Positions 39,378 to 49,042 of a stretch of DNA of 59,675 nucleotides are shown one piece after another (position 1 is the first letter of the stretch; every line of letters begins with the position of its first letter). The notes under the pieces are model-generated. The model worked only from the letters and a program-made list of their open reading frames with translations. It searched no databases and had not been told where the DNA came from. Source of the stretch: Polyangiaceae bacterium (GTDB lineage: Bacteria; Myxococcota_A; Polyangia; Polyangiales; Polyangiaceae); NCBI GenBank assembly GCA_013361525.1, contig JABFXY010000055.1, positions 1 through 59,675 on the forward strand, read 5' to 3'. Position numbers and translations under genes: made by a program.

Positions 39378-40384
39378 TACCGGGGAGAGAACATCGGGTG
39401 CATCTCCCCCGTCGTCCTCGGATCCGTGGACAGGTACACGATGTCGGGATTCGACCCGTTGTCGCACGCGATCTTGTCGGCAGGGACCGTGGGGCTCCCA
39501 TTGAACGTCGAGTCGTAGACGTACAGGGTCGTTATGTCACAATCGCTGAACCAGAGAATCACTCCGGCTTCGTTTTCGATCGAGGACGCGACGATGTAAT
39601 GCGGACCAGGCCGCCACACACGAAGCGTGCGGTTCCCGTCTCCTTCGGTCGTGAGGCAGACGAGCTGCGCCGTGTCGGCCTTGACGTCGATGGCGGAGTC
39701 GGCGTTCCAATTCCGGATCGTGAGGTCCTCGGCATAGATTGCGACGGAGCCGTCGAGCACCATGCCGTCGTAGTTGGTCGTCTCGTAGCTCTCCCAAACA
39801 GGCCAGTTGGGCTCGAGCGTCACGTTCGACAGGAAGAGCGTCGCCCCGGGCGCGTAACCCGTGCTGATGGCGGCGCCATATTCGTCGGTGCTCATCAGAT
39901 CCGTGACCGTGACGTCGACGAGGGCTGCGCGCGGGTCGTTCGGCGCCTCTTCCTCGCGCAGGTCGAACGCGTATTTCGCGGTGGTGCCGCTCGCGTCGCG
40001 AATGAAGCGGGGTAGCTCGACGAATTGCCTCGTCGTGAAGTCACCGGAGAGGACCGGCACGTCTGCGAATTCGGCCTCGATCCACGCGTTGGGGGAGGTC
40101 GCGCTCGAGCCGCACGCCCGCACCGATCCACCGCCGCCGCCTTCGGAAATGCCACCCGCGCCAGCGCCGCCTTCTCCGACGGGAGCTCCGCCGGTTCCTC
40201 CGCTACCCCCGGAGTTGGATCCGGCGCCGTCGCCGTTGCCACCGAGCGACGTCGTCCCACCGCCCGCCGACGGGCCCGCGGCGGTGCCGTCGTCGTCAGC
40301 GCACGCCGAAATCGAGAAGAGCCAGCTCGGCGCGACGGCAATCGCCATCCGGAGAAACCCGTTTACGCGCCACGGCCGCTTCAT
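39377..40384 (-). CDS. lipoprotein with Gly-rich linker and beta-helix-like C-terminal domain
   Basis: The protein has 335 aa. A signal peptide (FLRMAIAVAPSWLFSISAC) ends in a lipobox; the mature lipoprotein starts with about 60 residues of Gly/Ser/Asn linker. The rest has the short, regular beta-turn spacing of right-handed parallel beta-helix proteins (LFLSNVTLEPNWPV, VAIYAEDLTIRNWN, PHYIVASSIENEAG, TTLYVYDSTFNGSP), as in pectate-lyase-like surface proteins. No catalytic residues can be assigned. A poly-carbohydrate or surface-binding role is an inference only. Confidence 0.65.
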   Translation of the reverse strand: MKRPWRVNGFLRMAIAVAPSWLFSISACADDDGTAAGPSAGGGTTSLGGNGDGAGSNSGGSGGTGGAPVGEGGAGAGGISEGGGGGSVRACGSSATSPNAWIEAEFADVPVLSGDFTTRQFVELPRFIRDASGTTAKYAFDLREEEAPNDPRAALVDVTVTDLMSTDEYGAAISTGYAPGATLFLSNVTLEPNWPVWESYETTNYDGMVLDGSVAIYAEDLTIRNWNADSAIDVKADTAQLVCLTTEGDGNRTLRVWRPGPHYIVASSIENEAGVILWFSDCDITTLYVYDSTFNGSPTVPADKIACDNGSNPDIVYLSTDPRTTGEMHPMFSPR

Positions 40385-40455
40385 GGGTAAGGTCTATCAC
40401 GATGCCGGAATATGGGATACCGGCGCTCACGGAGCCGCCTATCGTGACAGGCGCG

Positions 40456-41313
40456 TCACGGATTGACGGATTGCGCGTCGACGACGGCGTCGAGAAGCGG
40501 CAAAACGACGTCCTCGACGCCCGCTTGCCACACGATGGACGCGTGTCGATCCGTGAGCTGGCCCCACGCGGCCTTCGTCTCTGCCGGCTCTTCTGCCTGG
40601 TTGGCGCGGGCTTCGAGCTCGACGACGAGACGCTCCCGCAGCTCGGTGACCAACGTCGCAATGGTGGCGCGCTGATCCGGCGGCGCCGTATCGAAGGCCC
40701 ATTGCACGATTGCATAGGCGAGGCTCGCGTGGCTCGCTTCGTCCGCCGCAATGGCGCGGAGCGCATCGCGAATCGCCGGGATGTCGCAATGGTCGGCCGC
40801 AGTATGGGCGTGCAGGCTCGCGATGGTCTCCCCGACACAGCCATCGAAAAGGCTCGCTTCGGCGAGCGCGACGAAGTCCACGTCGACCTTTGCTTGCGCG
40901 ACGGGCAACGGGCCGGGGCCGAAGGATTGCCCTCCGAGGGCGCTCGCGATGGAGAACGCCACGTGGGCGTGACGGATCTCGTCGAGCGCGGCCTCGTGTG
41001 CGCGACGAACCAGCTCCGCCGGCGCGCCGAGGGCGAGCAACGAAAGCGAGAGACGAGAGAACTCCGCCGCGGAGGCGTGCTCTAGAAGCGCGTCGCGCTT
41101 CCACGCTTCGGCTGCTGCCTGTCGATCCTTGGCGATGCCGTCGCGAGGAACGAACTGCGCGGCCCGGTCCGACCAGCCGTCGCGCTGGACGAGGGTCGCC
41201 GTGAGGACCTGTCGCTCGGCTCCTTGCGCGCGAAGAGGGCGTCCAATCATCGCTCGCAGCTCGAGCGCATAGCGTCCGTGCCCGTCGTTCGCTGCACCGC
41301 CGTCGTGAGTCAT
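40456..41313 (-). CDS. ferritin-like (di-iron-type) domain protein
   Basis: The protein has 285 aa. The core (about 70-235) is a four-helix ferritin-like pattern with acidic/His metal positions: LLEHASAAEFSRL, DEIRHAHVAFSIAS, the ASLFDGCVGETIASLH helix, and DEASHASLAYAIVQW. The spacing of Glu/His residues suggests a di-iron or di-manganese site. Related proteins are common in myxobacterial genomes, without a known reaction. There is no signal peptide. The ATG at 41313 begins the recognisable protein; the longer open frame upstream is out-of-frame shadow of the lipoprotein gene at 41361, 47 bp upstream, with which it is probably co-transcribed. Confidence 0.75.
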   Translation of the reverse strand: MTHDGGAANDGHGRYALELRAMIGRPLRAQGAERQVLTATLVQRDGWSDRAAQFVPRDGIAKDRQAAAEAWKRDALLEHASAAEFSRLSLSLLALGAPAELVRRAHEAALDEIRHAHVAFSIASALGGQSFGPGPLPVAQAKVDVDFVALAEASLFDGCVGETIASLHAHTAADHCDIPAIRDALRAIAADEASHASLAYAIVQWAFDTAPPDQRATIATLVTELRERLVVELEARANQAEEPAETKAAWGQLTDRHASIVWQAGVEDVVLPLLDAVVDAQSVNP

Positions 41314-41360
41314 CCGGTCGACGATATCCAAGGAGACGTCGTCTGAAAAAGAACGAAGCG

Positions 41361-43478
41361 TTATTTCGTGGGCGCGTGTCGGGCGAAGAACGCCTCCAGC
41401 AAGCCGGCGCGTCGATACGTGCGAAGCTCCGCGGCCGGCCCCCCGGTGGGCGGAGGGTCCACGAGCAAGAGCGCTGGCCAGAGGGTCTCCGGGGCATCGA
41501 AGGTGCGCCGGTCGGGTGTGAGGACGACAACGCCACGGCTCGCGCCGGTGCTCGCCTCGACGAACAATAGCGCGTCGCCCGAGGGACGGTGGGCTAGGCG
41601 AACACCGTCGGGCACCGCGTTCGCCAGCCATGCGCCGTCGGCGCTGACGGCGAGCGTGTCGATGCCCCGAAAGTGTGGCTCCGTGTGGTCGACCATCGCG
41701 ACGACCTCGGGGGCCGGCAACCGTCGGGCAATCTCCAGCTCGGCTCGTGCGACCGGGACGACGTCGATCCCGACGAGCGGTCCGAGCCCCAGGTTGCGCG
41801 AGCCGTCGTTCGGCGCGACGAGGAGGGCGCGACCGTCCGTGGTGAACGCGACGCCGACGCCGAGATCCACCGGTGCGCTCGCGCGCTTGGTCGGGTCGTC
41901 GAGGTCGACGACGGTGACGGTCGAGTGACCGCGCGTCGTGGTGCGATAAGCGAGCTCGCTCGTCCCAGGACGAAATGCCATCGCCGGCTCGAAGTCGTCC
42001 TCGATTTCGCCGTCGGGCTCGATCACGGTTCGCTCGTTGTCGTGGGCGAGGTCGAACGTCGTCACGCCTTGCAGCCACGAGCGCACCCCGAGGTGTTTTC
42101 CTGTCGAAGACCATTCGAGCGACAAAACCGGCGCGCCGCCCGGTCTGCCGACGACGCGCGCGGGGCGTTTGCCGTCGATGGACTCGATGCGAAGCTCGTC
42201 GGAGGAGGCGATCGCGATTCGGTCGCCCTCGGGTGAAAAGGCGAACGCATCGTCGACACGCGCGTTCAGCGTCGAAATGACTCGCCGGCTGTCGAAGTCG
42301 ACGATCGAGAGCGCGCCGGTCTCGGTCATGAACGCTCCACGCTTTTGCAGAGCGTCGAGCTCGAAGGCGAGGATGTTCGCTTCGATGACGGCGCGGCGTG
42401 AAGCTGTCCGAGCGTCGAGCTCGAAGATACCGGCCGTCGTGACGTCGAAGACGACGCCCGGATCCCGGCCGAACCGAAGCGCGATCGTTCGCGGTGGCGC
42501 GGGAGAACGGAATCGAAGCTCGCCGCTCGCGACGTGCCGTACGACACACGTGTCGTCGCGCTGGTATCGGTAATACGAGCCGTTCGGCGACCACATGCCA
42601 TCGCCCCCGTGAAGCCCGCGGACGACCGTTCCGTCGTCGAGGCGGTCGAGCACCGTGCTCGCCGACGCGGGGCTCTCCACGGCGACGAGCTCCCCGTTTG
42701 GATCGAAGCGCGCCGTGAGGGGACGCGACTCGGTGGTCGAGAAGAGAACCTCTCCGGTGTCGGTATCGTAGAGGTGGAGGCGGAACCACGCGACTTTGTC
42801 GAAGTCGCTCATGCGCTGGACGGCGAGGCGATCGTCGCGCGGGGCGAATTGGATCGTCGCGTTCGTCTCGTCTGCGAGGCTGGGGACGGTGAAGGTGCGT
42901 TGGCGGTCCGCGCGGTGAACGTGGATCCCGTTTTCGTCTTCGACGACGAGCAGGTTCCGGTTTTCGAGCACCTCCTGCGGAGGCACGTCGAACTGTTTCG
43001 CGAATGCTGCGATGGTCGCGTCGTCGACCAGGTCGGTGACGGCATGCCCGTGACCGAAGAGCTCGATTTCCGACGGGGTCGGCACCTCCGTGCCGGTGTC
43101 CAGCTCGTAAGCTTTACCGGCAGCGACGACGATCTTCGCCGTCGTGACGAGGTCCGACAACCCAGGCGGCGCGGGCTTCTTCCAAACGACCGCGCCGTCG
43201 TCGAGGCGGCGCACCTCGAGCCAGGCTTCGCCGCGCGCATCGGTCATCGCGAAAGCGACGTGGGCATCGCCCAGGCCGCATCCTCCTGCGTACGGGCGTC
43301 GCACTTGAATGATCGTGTTGGACGCTCGAAGCCCTCCGCCCGAAGGCTCTTGAACCGAGGCAACTTCCATCGTGGTGCAGGCAGCCAGAACGCTGGCAGC
43401 CAGAACGCCGGCAGCCAGGGCGCCGGCGGCCGCGAGCGTCGCCGCTCGTCCAACCCACCGTCGCCCCGGCCTCCCCAT
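41361..43478 (-). CDS. WD40/beta-propeller-like lipoprotein
   Basis: The protein has about 705 aa. A signal peptide ends in a lipobox (GVLAASVLAAC). The hydrophobic core of that peptide is encoded by a 15-bp tandem repeat (43381-43425). The mature protein is a chain of beta-propeller-like blades with recurrent phrases such as RLAVQRMSDFD, LTARFDPNGELVAVES, FAFSPEGDRIAIASSDELRI, LSLEWSSTGKHLGVRSW and LAVSADGAWLANAV. Such propellers bind proteins or act as scaffolds. No enzymatic motif is visible. GTG 43481 is an alternative start one codon earlier. It begins a few bases after the helicase stop on the same strand. Confidence 0.75.
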   Translation of the reverse strand: MGRPGRRWVGRAATLAAAGALAAGVLAASVLAACTTMEVASVQEPSGGGLRASNTIIQVRRPYAGGCGLGDAHVAFAMTDARGEAWLEVRRLDDGAVVWKKPAPPGLSDLVTTAKIVVAAGKAYELDTGTEVPTPSEIELFGHGHAVTDLVDDATIAAFAKQFDVPPQEVLENRNLLVVEDENGIHVHRADRQRTFTVPSLADETNATIQFAPRDDRLAVQRMSDFDKVAWFRLHLYDTDTGEVLFSTTESRPLTARFDPNGELVAVESPASASTVLDRLDDGTVVRGLHGGDGMWSPNGSYYRYQRDDTCVVRHVASGELRFRSPAPPRTIALRFGRDPGVVFDVTTAGIFELDARTASRRAVIEANILAFELDALQKRGAFMTETGALSIVDFDSRRVISTLNARVDDAFAFSPEGDRIAIASSDELRIESIDGKRPARVVGRPGGAPVLSLEWSSTGKHLGVRSWLQGVTTFDLAHDNERTVIEPDGEIEDDFEPAMAFRPGTSELAYRTTTRGHSTVTVVDLDDPTKRASAPVDLGVGVAFTTDGRALLVAPNDGSRNLGLGPLVGIDVVPVARAELEIARRLPAPEVVAMVDHTEPHFRGIDTLAVSADGAWLANAVPDGVRLAHRPSGDALLFVEASTGASRGVVVLTPDRRTFDAPETLWPALLLVDPPPTGGPAAELRTYRRAGLLEAFFARHAPTK
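43381..43425. repeat. 15-bp tandem repeat (3 copies) inside a signal peptide
   Basis: Three copies of GCAGCCAGAACGCYG (the third GCAGCCAGGGCGCCG) encode, on the minus strand, the repeating Ala-Ala-Gly/Ser-Val-Leu core of the lipoprotein signal peptide. In-frame slippage would only lengthen or shorten the hydrophobic helix by five residues per unit. Confidence 0.7.
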
Positions 43479-43482
43479 CACG

Positions 43483-45552
43483 CTACTTGCTCAATCCCGA
43501 AAGCGCCGCGAGCAGGTTTGCCGCGCCCTTGACGGTTTGCGTGACCTCGATCGGCTGCCCCTTCTCTTCGCGCATGACCAAGAGGTCGTGCGGTATCTCG
43601 ACGAGAAAGCGGCTGGGTACGCGTTGCACGGGCTTGCCTCGAACGACGCGGCGTTCGGCACGACACAGGTACAGCTTGTCCTTCGCGCGCGTCACCGAGA
43701 CATAGAAGAGCCGGCGCTCTTCGTCGACGCTGGAGGCGTGCTCGCTCGCCGGGACGTCGGTCGCGCGCTCGGTCTGGGTGCGCGCGTGGGGCAACAGGCC
43801 CTCTTCGATACCGGCGATGAGCACGAGGGGAAACTCGAGCCCCTTTGCGCCGTGCATCGTGGTGAGCGTCACCGCGTCGCCCTTCTCCTTGTCGCCGCCG
43901 TCCTCACGGAGCGCGAGCAGCCGAAGGAACTCTTCGAACGAATCGCGGCCGCCGAGGCCTCGTTCGTCGCGCCGCTCGAAGAGGCGAATGATCCCTTCGA
44001 TGTTGTTCAACCGGCGCGTCGCAGCGGCGTTGGAGGCCGACGCTGCCTGCAAGTCTTCCTTGAGCTTCATGTCCTCGCAGAGCGCGCGAGCGACGGCGGC
44101 CGAAGGCTCGTTCTTGGAGAAGCGCCCGCGGACGGCGTCGATGATGGTGCAGAGGTCGCGCGCGCCGGCGACGGCAGCGGGCGCGAGCCCCTCGACGGCG
44201 TGAGCGCGCGTGACGGCGGTGTAGAGCGAGGTGCCTTTCGCCGTCGCATACGAGGAGAGCTTCTCGAGCGCGACCTCACCGATCGAGCGCGCCGGATAGT
44301 TGATGATTCGGCGGAGCGAAATCTCGTCCATCGGATCGAACGAGACGCGCAAATACGCGAGGAGGTCTTTCACCTCTTTGCGCTCGAAGAACTGCACGCC
44401 GCCGAGCATCGTGTAGGGGACCTGCCGCTCTTTCAGCGCGGCCTCGATCTCGGGGCCCTGCAGGTTCGACCGGTAGAGCACCGCGACGTCGCTCGGACGA
44501 AGCCCGCCGCTTCGAATCGCGTCGTCGATGGTCCGCGCGATGAATTTGGCCTCGGTCTCGCCGTCGGAGCAGACGACGTGCTCGACCGGCTCCGAATCGG
44601 GTCGCGTCGAGATGATCGTCTTTTCGTGGCGGCGCGCGGTGCTCGACTTGAGGACGCTCGACGCGACACGCAGGACGTTCGCGCTGGAGCGGTAATTCTC
44701 CATCAGCTTGACGACCTTCGCGCCCTCGAAGTGGCGTTCGAAGTCGAGGATGTTGCGGACGTCGGCGCCGCGCCACGCGTAGATGGATTGGTCGTCGTCG
44801 CCGACGACGCAGACGTTCTTGTGACCGCCTCCGATGAGGCGCAAAAGCTCGAGCTGCGCTTGGTTCGTGTCTTGGTATTCGTCGACGATCACGTACCGAA
44901 AACGCATTCGATACTTCTCGAGGATCTCGGGCCGCGCTCGCCAGAGCCGCACGACCTCGCAGATGAGATCGTCGAAATCGAGCGCCTGGAAGCCGCGCAT
45001 CATCGTGACGTATTGCGGGTACACGATCGCCGTAATGGCGTCGTACTCGGACGGCTCGATCCCGTTCTTCGCGATGCCGCGCTCGTAGGCGTCGGGCTCG
45101 ATGAACGCGTTCTTCGCGGTGGAGATGCGGTTGAGAATCGCACCGACGTCGTAGCTGCGCCCCGTCTTCACGTTGCGCAGCGCCTCGCGAATGACGCCGT
45201 AACAATCGGCCTGATCGAAGATGACGAACTTCGCACCGCGAAAGCCGAGGGCGCGGGCCTCGGCGCGGAGCACGGTCAGGCCGAATCGGTGGAAGGTCCC
45301 GATCGTCAGGTCCTTCGCCGCCTTGTGACCGACGAGCTTCGCGACGCGCTCGTGCATCTCGGCGGCGGCCTTGTTGGTGAAGGTCATCGCGAGGATGTTC
45401 CGGGCGGAGACGCCGCGGTCCATCAGGCGCGCGATTCGCGTGGTGACGACGCGGGTCTTGCCCGAGCCGGCACCTGCAAGGACGAGCAGCGGCCCCAGGT
45501 CGTGCTCGACCGCATCTCGTTGGCTCGGATTCAGCCCATCCGTTCGAGTCAC
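43483..45552 (-). CDS. UvrD/Rep/PcrA-family ATP-dependent DNA helicase
   Basis: The protein has 689 aa, Rep-like in length. All superfamily-1 motifs are visible: Q-motif LNPSQRDAV, Walker A LVLAGAGSGKTR, Ia FTNKAAAEM, motif II VIVDEYQDTN, III VVGDDDQSIYAWRGA, IV NYRSS, V TTMHGAKGLEFPLVL and VI LFYVSVTRAKDKLYL. It is a 3'-5' DNA helicase for repair or replication restart. Rep and PcrA cannot be separated by eye. The GTG at 45552 gives the full N-terminal Q-motif. Divergent from a sulfatase-like gene with 122 bp between. Confidence 0.95.
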   Translation of the reverse strand: MTRTDGLNPSQRDAVEHDLGPLLVLAGAGSGKTRVVTTRIARLMDRGVSARNILAMTFTNKAAAEMHERVAKLVGHKAAKDLTIGTFHRFGLTVLRAEARALGFRGAKFVIFDQADCYGVIREALRNVKTGRSYDVGAILNRISTAKNAFIEPDAYERGIAKNGIEPSEYDAITAIVYPQYVTMMRGFQALDFDDLICEVVRLWRARPEILEKYRMRFRYVIVDEYQDTNQAQLELLRLIGGGHKNVCVVGDDDQSIYAWRGADVRNILDFERHFEGAKVVKLMENYRSSANVLRVASSVLKSSTARRHEKTIISTRPDSEPVEHVVCSDGETEAKFIARTIDDAIRSGGLRPSDVAVLYRSNLQGPEIEAALKERQVPYTMLGGVQFFERKEVKDLLAYLRVSFDPMDEISLRRIINYPARSIGEVALEKLSSYATAKGTSLYTAVTRAHAVEGLAPAAVAGARDLCTIIDAVRGRFSKNEPSAAVARALCEDMKLKEDLQAASASNAAATRRLNNIEGIIRLFERRDERGLGGRDSFEEFLRLLALREDGGDKEKGDAVTLTTMHGAKGLEFPLVLIAGIEEGLLPHARTQTERATDVPASEHASSVDEERRLFYVSVTRAKDKLYLCRAERRVVRGKPVQRVPSRFLVEIPHDLLVMREEKGQPIEVTQTVKGAANLLAALSGLSK

Positions 45553-45674
45553 GATTCCGCCATAGCGGGGACGCAGCCCCGCCGGGAGCTTGACTCGGTC
45601 CCGTCACGTGAGAAGAAGACGGCTTCGTCGGGAACGGGGTACGCTCGTCCGGCGTCCTTGTCTCTCAGCGTCCG

Positions 45675-47855
45675 ATGACCCCGGCCGATCCCGACCGCTC
45701 GCCATCCGGTGATTGGGGCTCCACCCCGTCGCGTGGCCAGGGTGTAAGCGCGGCGCGCACCGGGGAGTCGCTCTCCGTCGAGCCCGTCGCCCGTAAGAGT
45801 CGCCTTCGCATCGCCCTGAAGGCGGGGGCGCGCGCAGGCTCCGTCGCGGCCGTCATGGGGCTGGTCGTTTCGATCTTCGAACAGGCGGTCGTTCAGATCT
45901 GGGCCGCCGGCCGCATCCACCCGTCGATCACCGAGCGCATCGGCGGCGCGGCGCTCGGGGCTTCGTTCTTCGGGATGGCGGCTTGGATCGCGGGCTCGCT
46001 CGGCTTCTTGGTCGCCTTTGGCCGCGGGGTCGAGCGGGCCACGAAGGTGAAGGTCGTCTGCGCGACGGCCGCCATTTCGATCGTCGCGTTGTTCCATGCG
46101 TTCGCCCTCGCACTGCGCCTGATGCTCGGGTCGAGCCTGACGGTGAGCGGCGTGCAGTTCTTTCTGAACAGCGCCGGCCACATGATGAGCGCGATCTCGA
46201 GCCAATACATCGGCTACGTGCTGATGTTGCTGGCGGGGGCGATCGTCCTTTCCGGTCTCGTCGCGATGACGGTGCGTCGCGTCTCGCGCGCGCCGATCAC
46301 CGTTCGCCGGGTCGAGGTCTATTCGAGCTTCGGGATGACGACGCTCGCGGTCGTCGCCATCGCGGCACCGCTCCCCTCGTCGATCACGCGCGGCGCCGCG
46401 AAGACCTCGCCCGAGGTCGCGCTGATCGCCTCCGTCGGAGCGTCGCGCCGCAGTGAGCGGTTCACGGGGGAGACCTTCGGCGTGCTGACCGGCGCCGCGC
46501 TCGACAGCCCCAAGATCACTGCACGCGCCGAATGGAGCGCGAATGCGACGGAGATCGAGCGGCGGCCCAACGTGATCATCGTCACGCTCGAGACGGTGGG
46601 CGCGAACCACGTGGGCTTCCTCGGCTACAAGCGGGACGCGACACCGAACCTCGACCGCATCGCAGCCGACAGCCTCGTCTTCGAGCGTGCGTATTCGACG
46701 GCGACGCATTCGAACTACGCGCAAATGTCGGTCATCTCGTCGCTGTTTCCGCGCCGAGGCAGCGCGCTCGACATGTATCAGCGCCTCGATTACCCGCGTG
46801 TGCTCCTGCACGATCTGATGTCGCCGCTCGGGTATCAGACGGCGACCGTCTCGAGTCAGGACGAGTCGTGGCAAGGGATGCAGCGCTTCCAGACCACCGC
46901 CACGCCGACGTATTTCCGCCACGCGCCCGACCACGAGGGCGAGCGCCTCGACATGGTGACGGAGGAGATCGCGCCCGACGAAGAGACGATCAAACACGCC
47001 ATTCAGTGGATCGACCGCGCCGCGGGCGGCGGGTCGGAGGCGCGCGAGCCATTTTCGCTCTACGTGAATCTGCAATCGACGCACTTCCCGTATCCGATCC
47101 CGTCGGAGGCGCCGCACCCGTACGAGCCGTACACGCCGAAGGGCACGTTCAACTATGTGGTGTGGGAACGTGACGATTTGCCGACGATCATCAACCGATA
47201 CGACAACGCGCTCCGCTACGTCGATGCGCAGGTCGGCCGGCTGTACGACGCGCTCGCGGAGCGAGATCTGCTGCACGACACGATCCTGATCGTGACGGCC
47301 GATCACGGGGAGAACTTCTTCGATCACGATATGGTCACGCATGGCCGGAGCCTCTTCGAGGAAGAGGCGCGTGTGCCGTTCATCGTGCACTACCCTGCGT
47401 GGCTCGACGCGCGGCACGTCGAGGAGCCCGTGTCGACGCTCGACGTCCTTCCGACGATCGTCGATCTGTTGGGCCTCGACCCACACCCGGGCCTCCAAGG
47501 GGAGAGCGTCGCCTGGCTCGGGCTCCCCGGGGCAGAACGAAGCGCGGCCGTGTTCATGAACATCCAGGGTTGGAAGCACTACGACGGCATCGTTTGCATG
47601 CCGTACAAGCTCGTCTTCGATCCCGACACGGACGAGTCTGCGCTTTACGATCTCGTCGCCGACCCACACGAGAACAACGACATCGCCAAGCGCAGGCCGG
47701 AGGTGGTGGTCGCGCTCGAGACGGTGCTCCTCGCGCAGATCGACGCGCAAGAGCGGTATCACGCCGACGACGAAGAGGGCCGCCTGTTCCGCGGGGATCG
47801 ATTCGCGCCGCTGATGCTTCCCTGCCCCGAGCCGGCCGAACTCGACCCTCCGTGA
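45675..47855 (+). CDS. membrane sulfatase/phosphoglycol-transferase-like protein
   Basis: The protein has 726 aa. A polar N-terminus is followed by about five membrane helices (roughly 50-245) and a sulfatase-fold domain from about 295: VIIVTLETVGANHVGFLGY, metal-ligand VTADHGENFFDHDMVTHG, and STLDVLPTIVDLLGL near the end. The nucleophile region reads STATHSNYAQMSVISSLF, with no CxPSR, so formylglycine chemistry is not expected; Thr or Ser would be the nucleophile, as in LtaS- and phosphoethanolamine-transferase-like enzymes. It probably modifies lipids or polysaccharide on the outer face of the membrane. The stop overlaps the FAD oxidoreductase GTG (GTGA at 47852). Confidence 0.85.
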   Translation: MTPADPDRSPSGDWGSTPSRGQGVSAARTGESLSVEPVARKSRLRIALKAGARAGSVAAVMGLVVSIFEQAVVQIWAAGRIHPSITERIGGAALGASFFGMAAWIAGSLGFLVAFGRGVERATKVKVVCATAAISIVALFHAFALALRLMLGSSLTVSGVQFFLNSAGHMMSAISSQYIGYVLMLLAGAIVLSGLVAMTVRRVSRAPITVRRVEVYSSFGMTTLAVVAIAAPLPSSITRGAAKTSPEVALIASVGASRRSERFTGETFGVLTGAALDSPKITARAEWSANATEIERRPNVIIVTLETVGANHVGFLGYKRDATPNLDRIAADSLVFERAYSTATHSNYAQMSVISSLFPRRGSALDMYQRLDYPRVLLHDLMSPLGYQTATVSSQDESWQGMQRFQTTATPTYFRHAPDHEGERLDMVTEEIAPDEETIKHAIQWIDRAAGGGSEAREPFSLYVNLQSTHFPYPIPSEAPHPYEPYTPKGTFNYVVWERDDLPTIINRYDNALRYVDAQVGRLYDALAERDLLHDTILIVTADHGENFFDHDMVTHGRSLFEEEARVPFIVHYPAWLDARHVEEPVSTLDVLPTIVDLLGLDPHPGLQGESVAWLGLPGAERSAAVFMNIQGWKHYDGIVCMPYKLVFDPDTDESALYDLVADPHENNDIAKRRPEVVVALETVLLAQIDAQERYHADDEEGRLFRGDRFAPLMLPCPEPAELDPP

Positions 47856-49030
47856 TCGCGATCGTCGGCGGTGGGCCTGCCGGGCTATCGACGGCGCTCT
47901 TTCTTCATCACGTTGCGCCCGAGCTCGCGCGACGCGCCGTCGTCCTGGAGAAGGGTCGATACCCGCGCGAGAAAATCTGCGCAGGGGCGATCGGAGGGCG
48001 TGCGCTCGATCTGCTCGCGTCGATCGGCGCGCGCCCCGACGTCCCGCACGTGGCCGTGCGCGGCATCGCCGTGACGACCCGTCACGGCAGGCTCGTCGAG
48101 CGGTGCGACGAAACCTGCGGATGGATCGTGCGCAGACGCGAGTTCGATGCCGGTCTGGCCGCCGTCGCCCGCGCGCGCGACGTCGTCATCGAAGAGGGCG
48201 CGAGCGTTCGCGCCATCCATCGCGAGGCCGACGGCTTTCGCATCGAGATGGAAACGGGCGCGACGCATCGCGCACGGGTCGTCGTCGGCGCCGACGGCGT
48301 GGGTAGCATCGTGCGAAGGTCGCTCGGCTGGACCCGCGGGAAGGTCGTGGCGCAAGCCGTCGAGATCGACACTGAACGAAGCGCGTCGGATCTCCCACCG
48401 GACGTCATGCATTTCGACCTGACGTCGAACTCGACGCGCGGGTACGCGTGGGACTTTCCGACGCCGCTCGACGGGCAGGTGCGGATGTCCCGCGGCGTGT
48501 ACGACCTCGGACCGCGCGTCGAAGACCCGGGCGCGGCGCTCGATCGCAGGACTGAGGGCGAACGCAAGGTCGGCGCGAAACGACGTTTCTCGGAGCGCGG
48601 GGCCGTTGTCGGCGAGGTGTTGTCGCGACACGGCGTCCTGCTCGTCGGCGAGGCAGCGGGGATCGATCCGGTGCTCGGCGAAGGGATCGCGCAGGCGATT
48701 TACTACGGCGCGTCCGCGGCTCATTACCTCGCGCGGGCACTCGGCGCCGGTCGCCTGGGCTTCGAGGACTATGAGCCGCTCGCGCCTCGATCACGGCACT
48801 CCCCACGCTCCGAGCCGGAGCGCCGCCTTGCACTGGACCTGTCGATCCGAGCGCGAGCGCTCGACCACGTCTACGGCGAGACGCGCGAGACGCTGGAGCG
48901 GACCGTCGCGCGATCGCACGCTTTCGCTCGCGCCGGTCTCGACTATTTCGCCGGAAGACGCGTGAGCCGGCTCGATCTGCTTCGAGCCGGCTCACATCTC
49001 GCGCGAGCACGCTTCCGCTGGGGCGCGTGA
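47852..49030 (+). CDS. NAD(P)/FAD-dependent oxidoreductase (geranylgeranyl-reductase-like)
   Basis: The protein has 392 aa. It starts directly with the FAD-binding Rossmann motif VIAIVGGGPAGLSTALFLH. VVLEKGRYPREKICAGAIGGRALDLL is typical of the geranylgeranyl reductase/PHBH-type flavoprotein group. VVVGADGVGSIVRRSLG (the DG motif) and VLLVGEAAGIDPVLGEGIAQAI (GD-like motif) follow. These enzymes reduce polyprenyl double bonds or hydroxylate aromatic compounds; the substrate is unknown. The GTG at 47852 overlaps the sulfatase stop by 4 bp, so the two are translationally coupled, hinting at a common lipid or glycan target. It converges on the lipoprotein gene at 49043. Confidence 0.88.
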   Translation: MIAIVGGGPAGLSTALFLHHVAPELARRAVVLEKGRYPREKICAGAIGGRALDLLASIGARPDVPHVAVRGIAVTTRHGRLVERCDETCGWIVRRREFDAGLAAVARARDVVIEEGASVRAIHREADGFRIEMETGATHRARVVVGADGVGSIVRRSLGWTRGKVVAQAVEIDTERSASDLPPDVMHFDLTSNSTRGYAWDFPTPLDGQVRMSRGVYDLGPRVEDPGAALDRRTEGERKVGAKRRFSERGAVVGEVLSRHGVLLVGEAAGIDPVLGEGIAQAIYYGASAAHYLARALGAGRLGFEDYEPLAPRSRHSPRSEPERRLALDLSIRARALDHVYGETRETLERTVARSHAFARAGLDYFAGRRVSRLDLLRAGSHLARARFRWGA

Positions 49031-49042
49031 CGCGCGCAATCC

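Noticed and set aside
45549..47762. 737-aa minus-strand open frame opposite the second sulfatase-like gene
   Set aside because: Charged, Arg-rich composition typical of antisense of GC-rich coding DNA; the plus strand has complete sulfatase-fold motifs.
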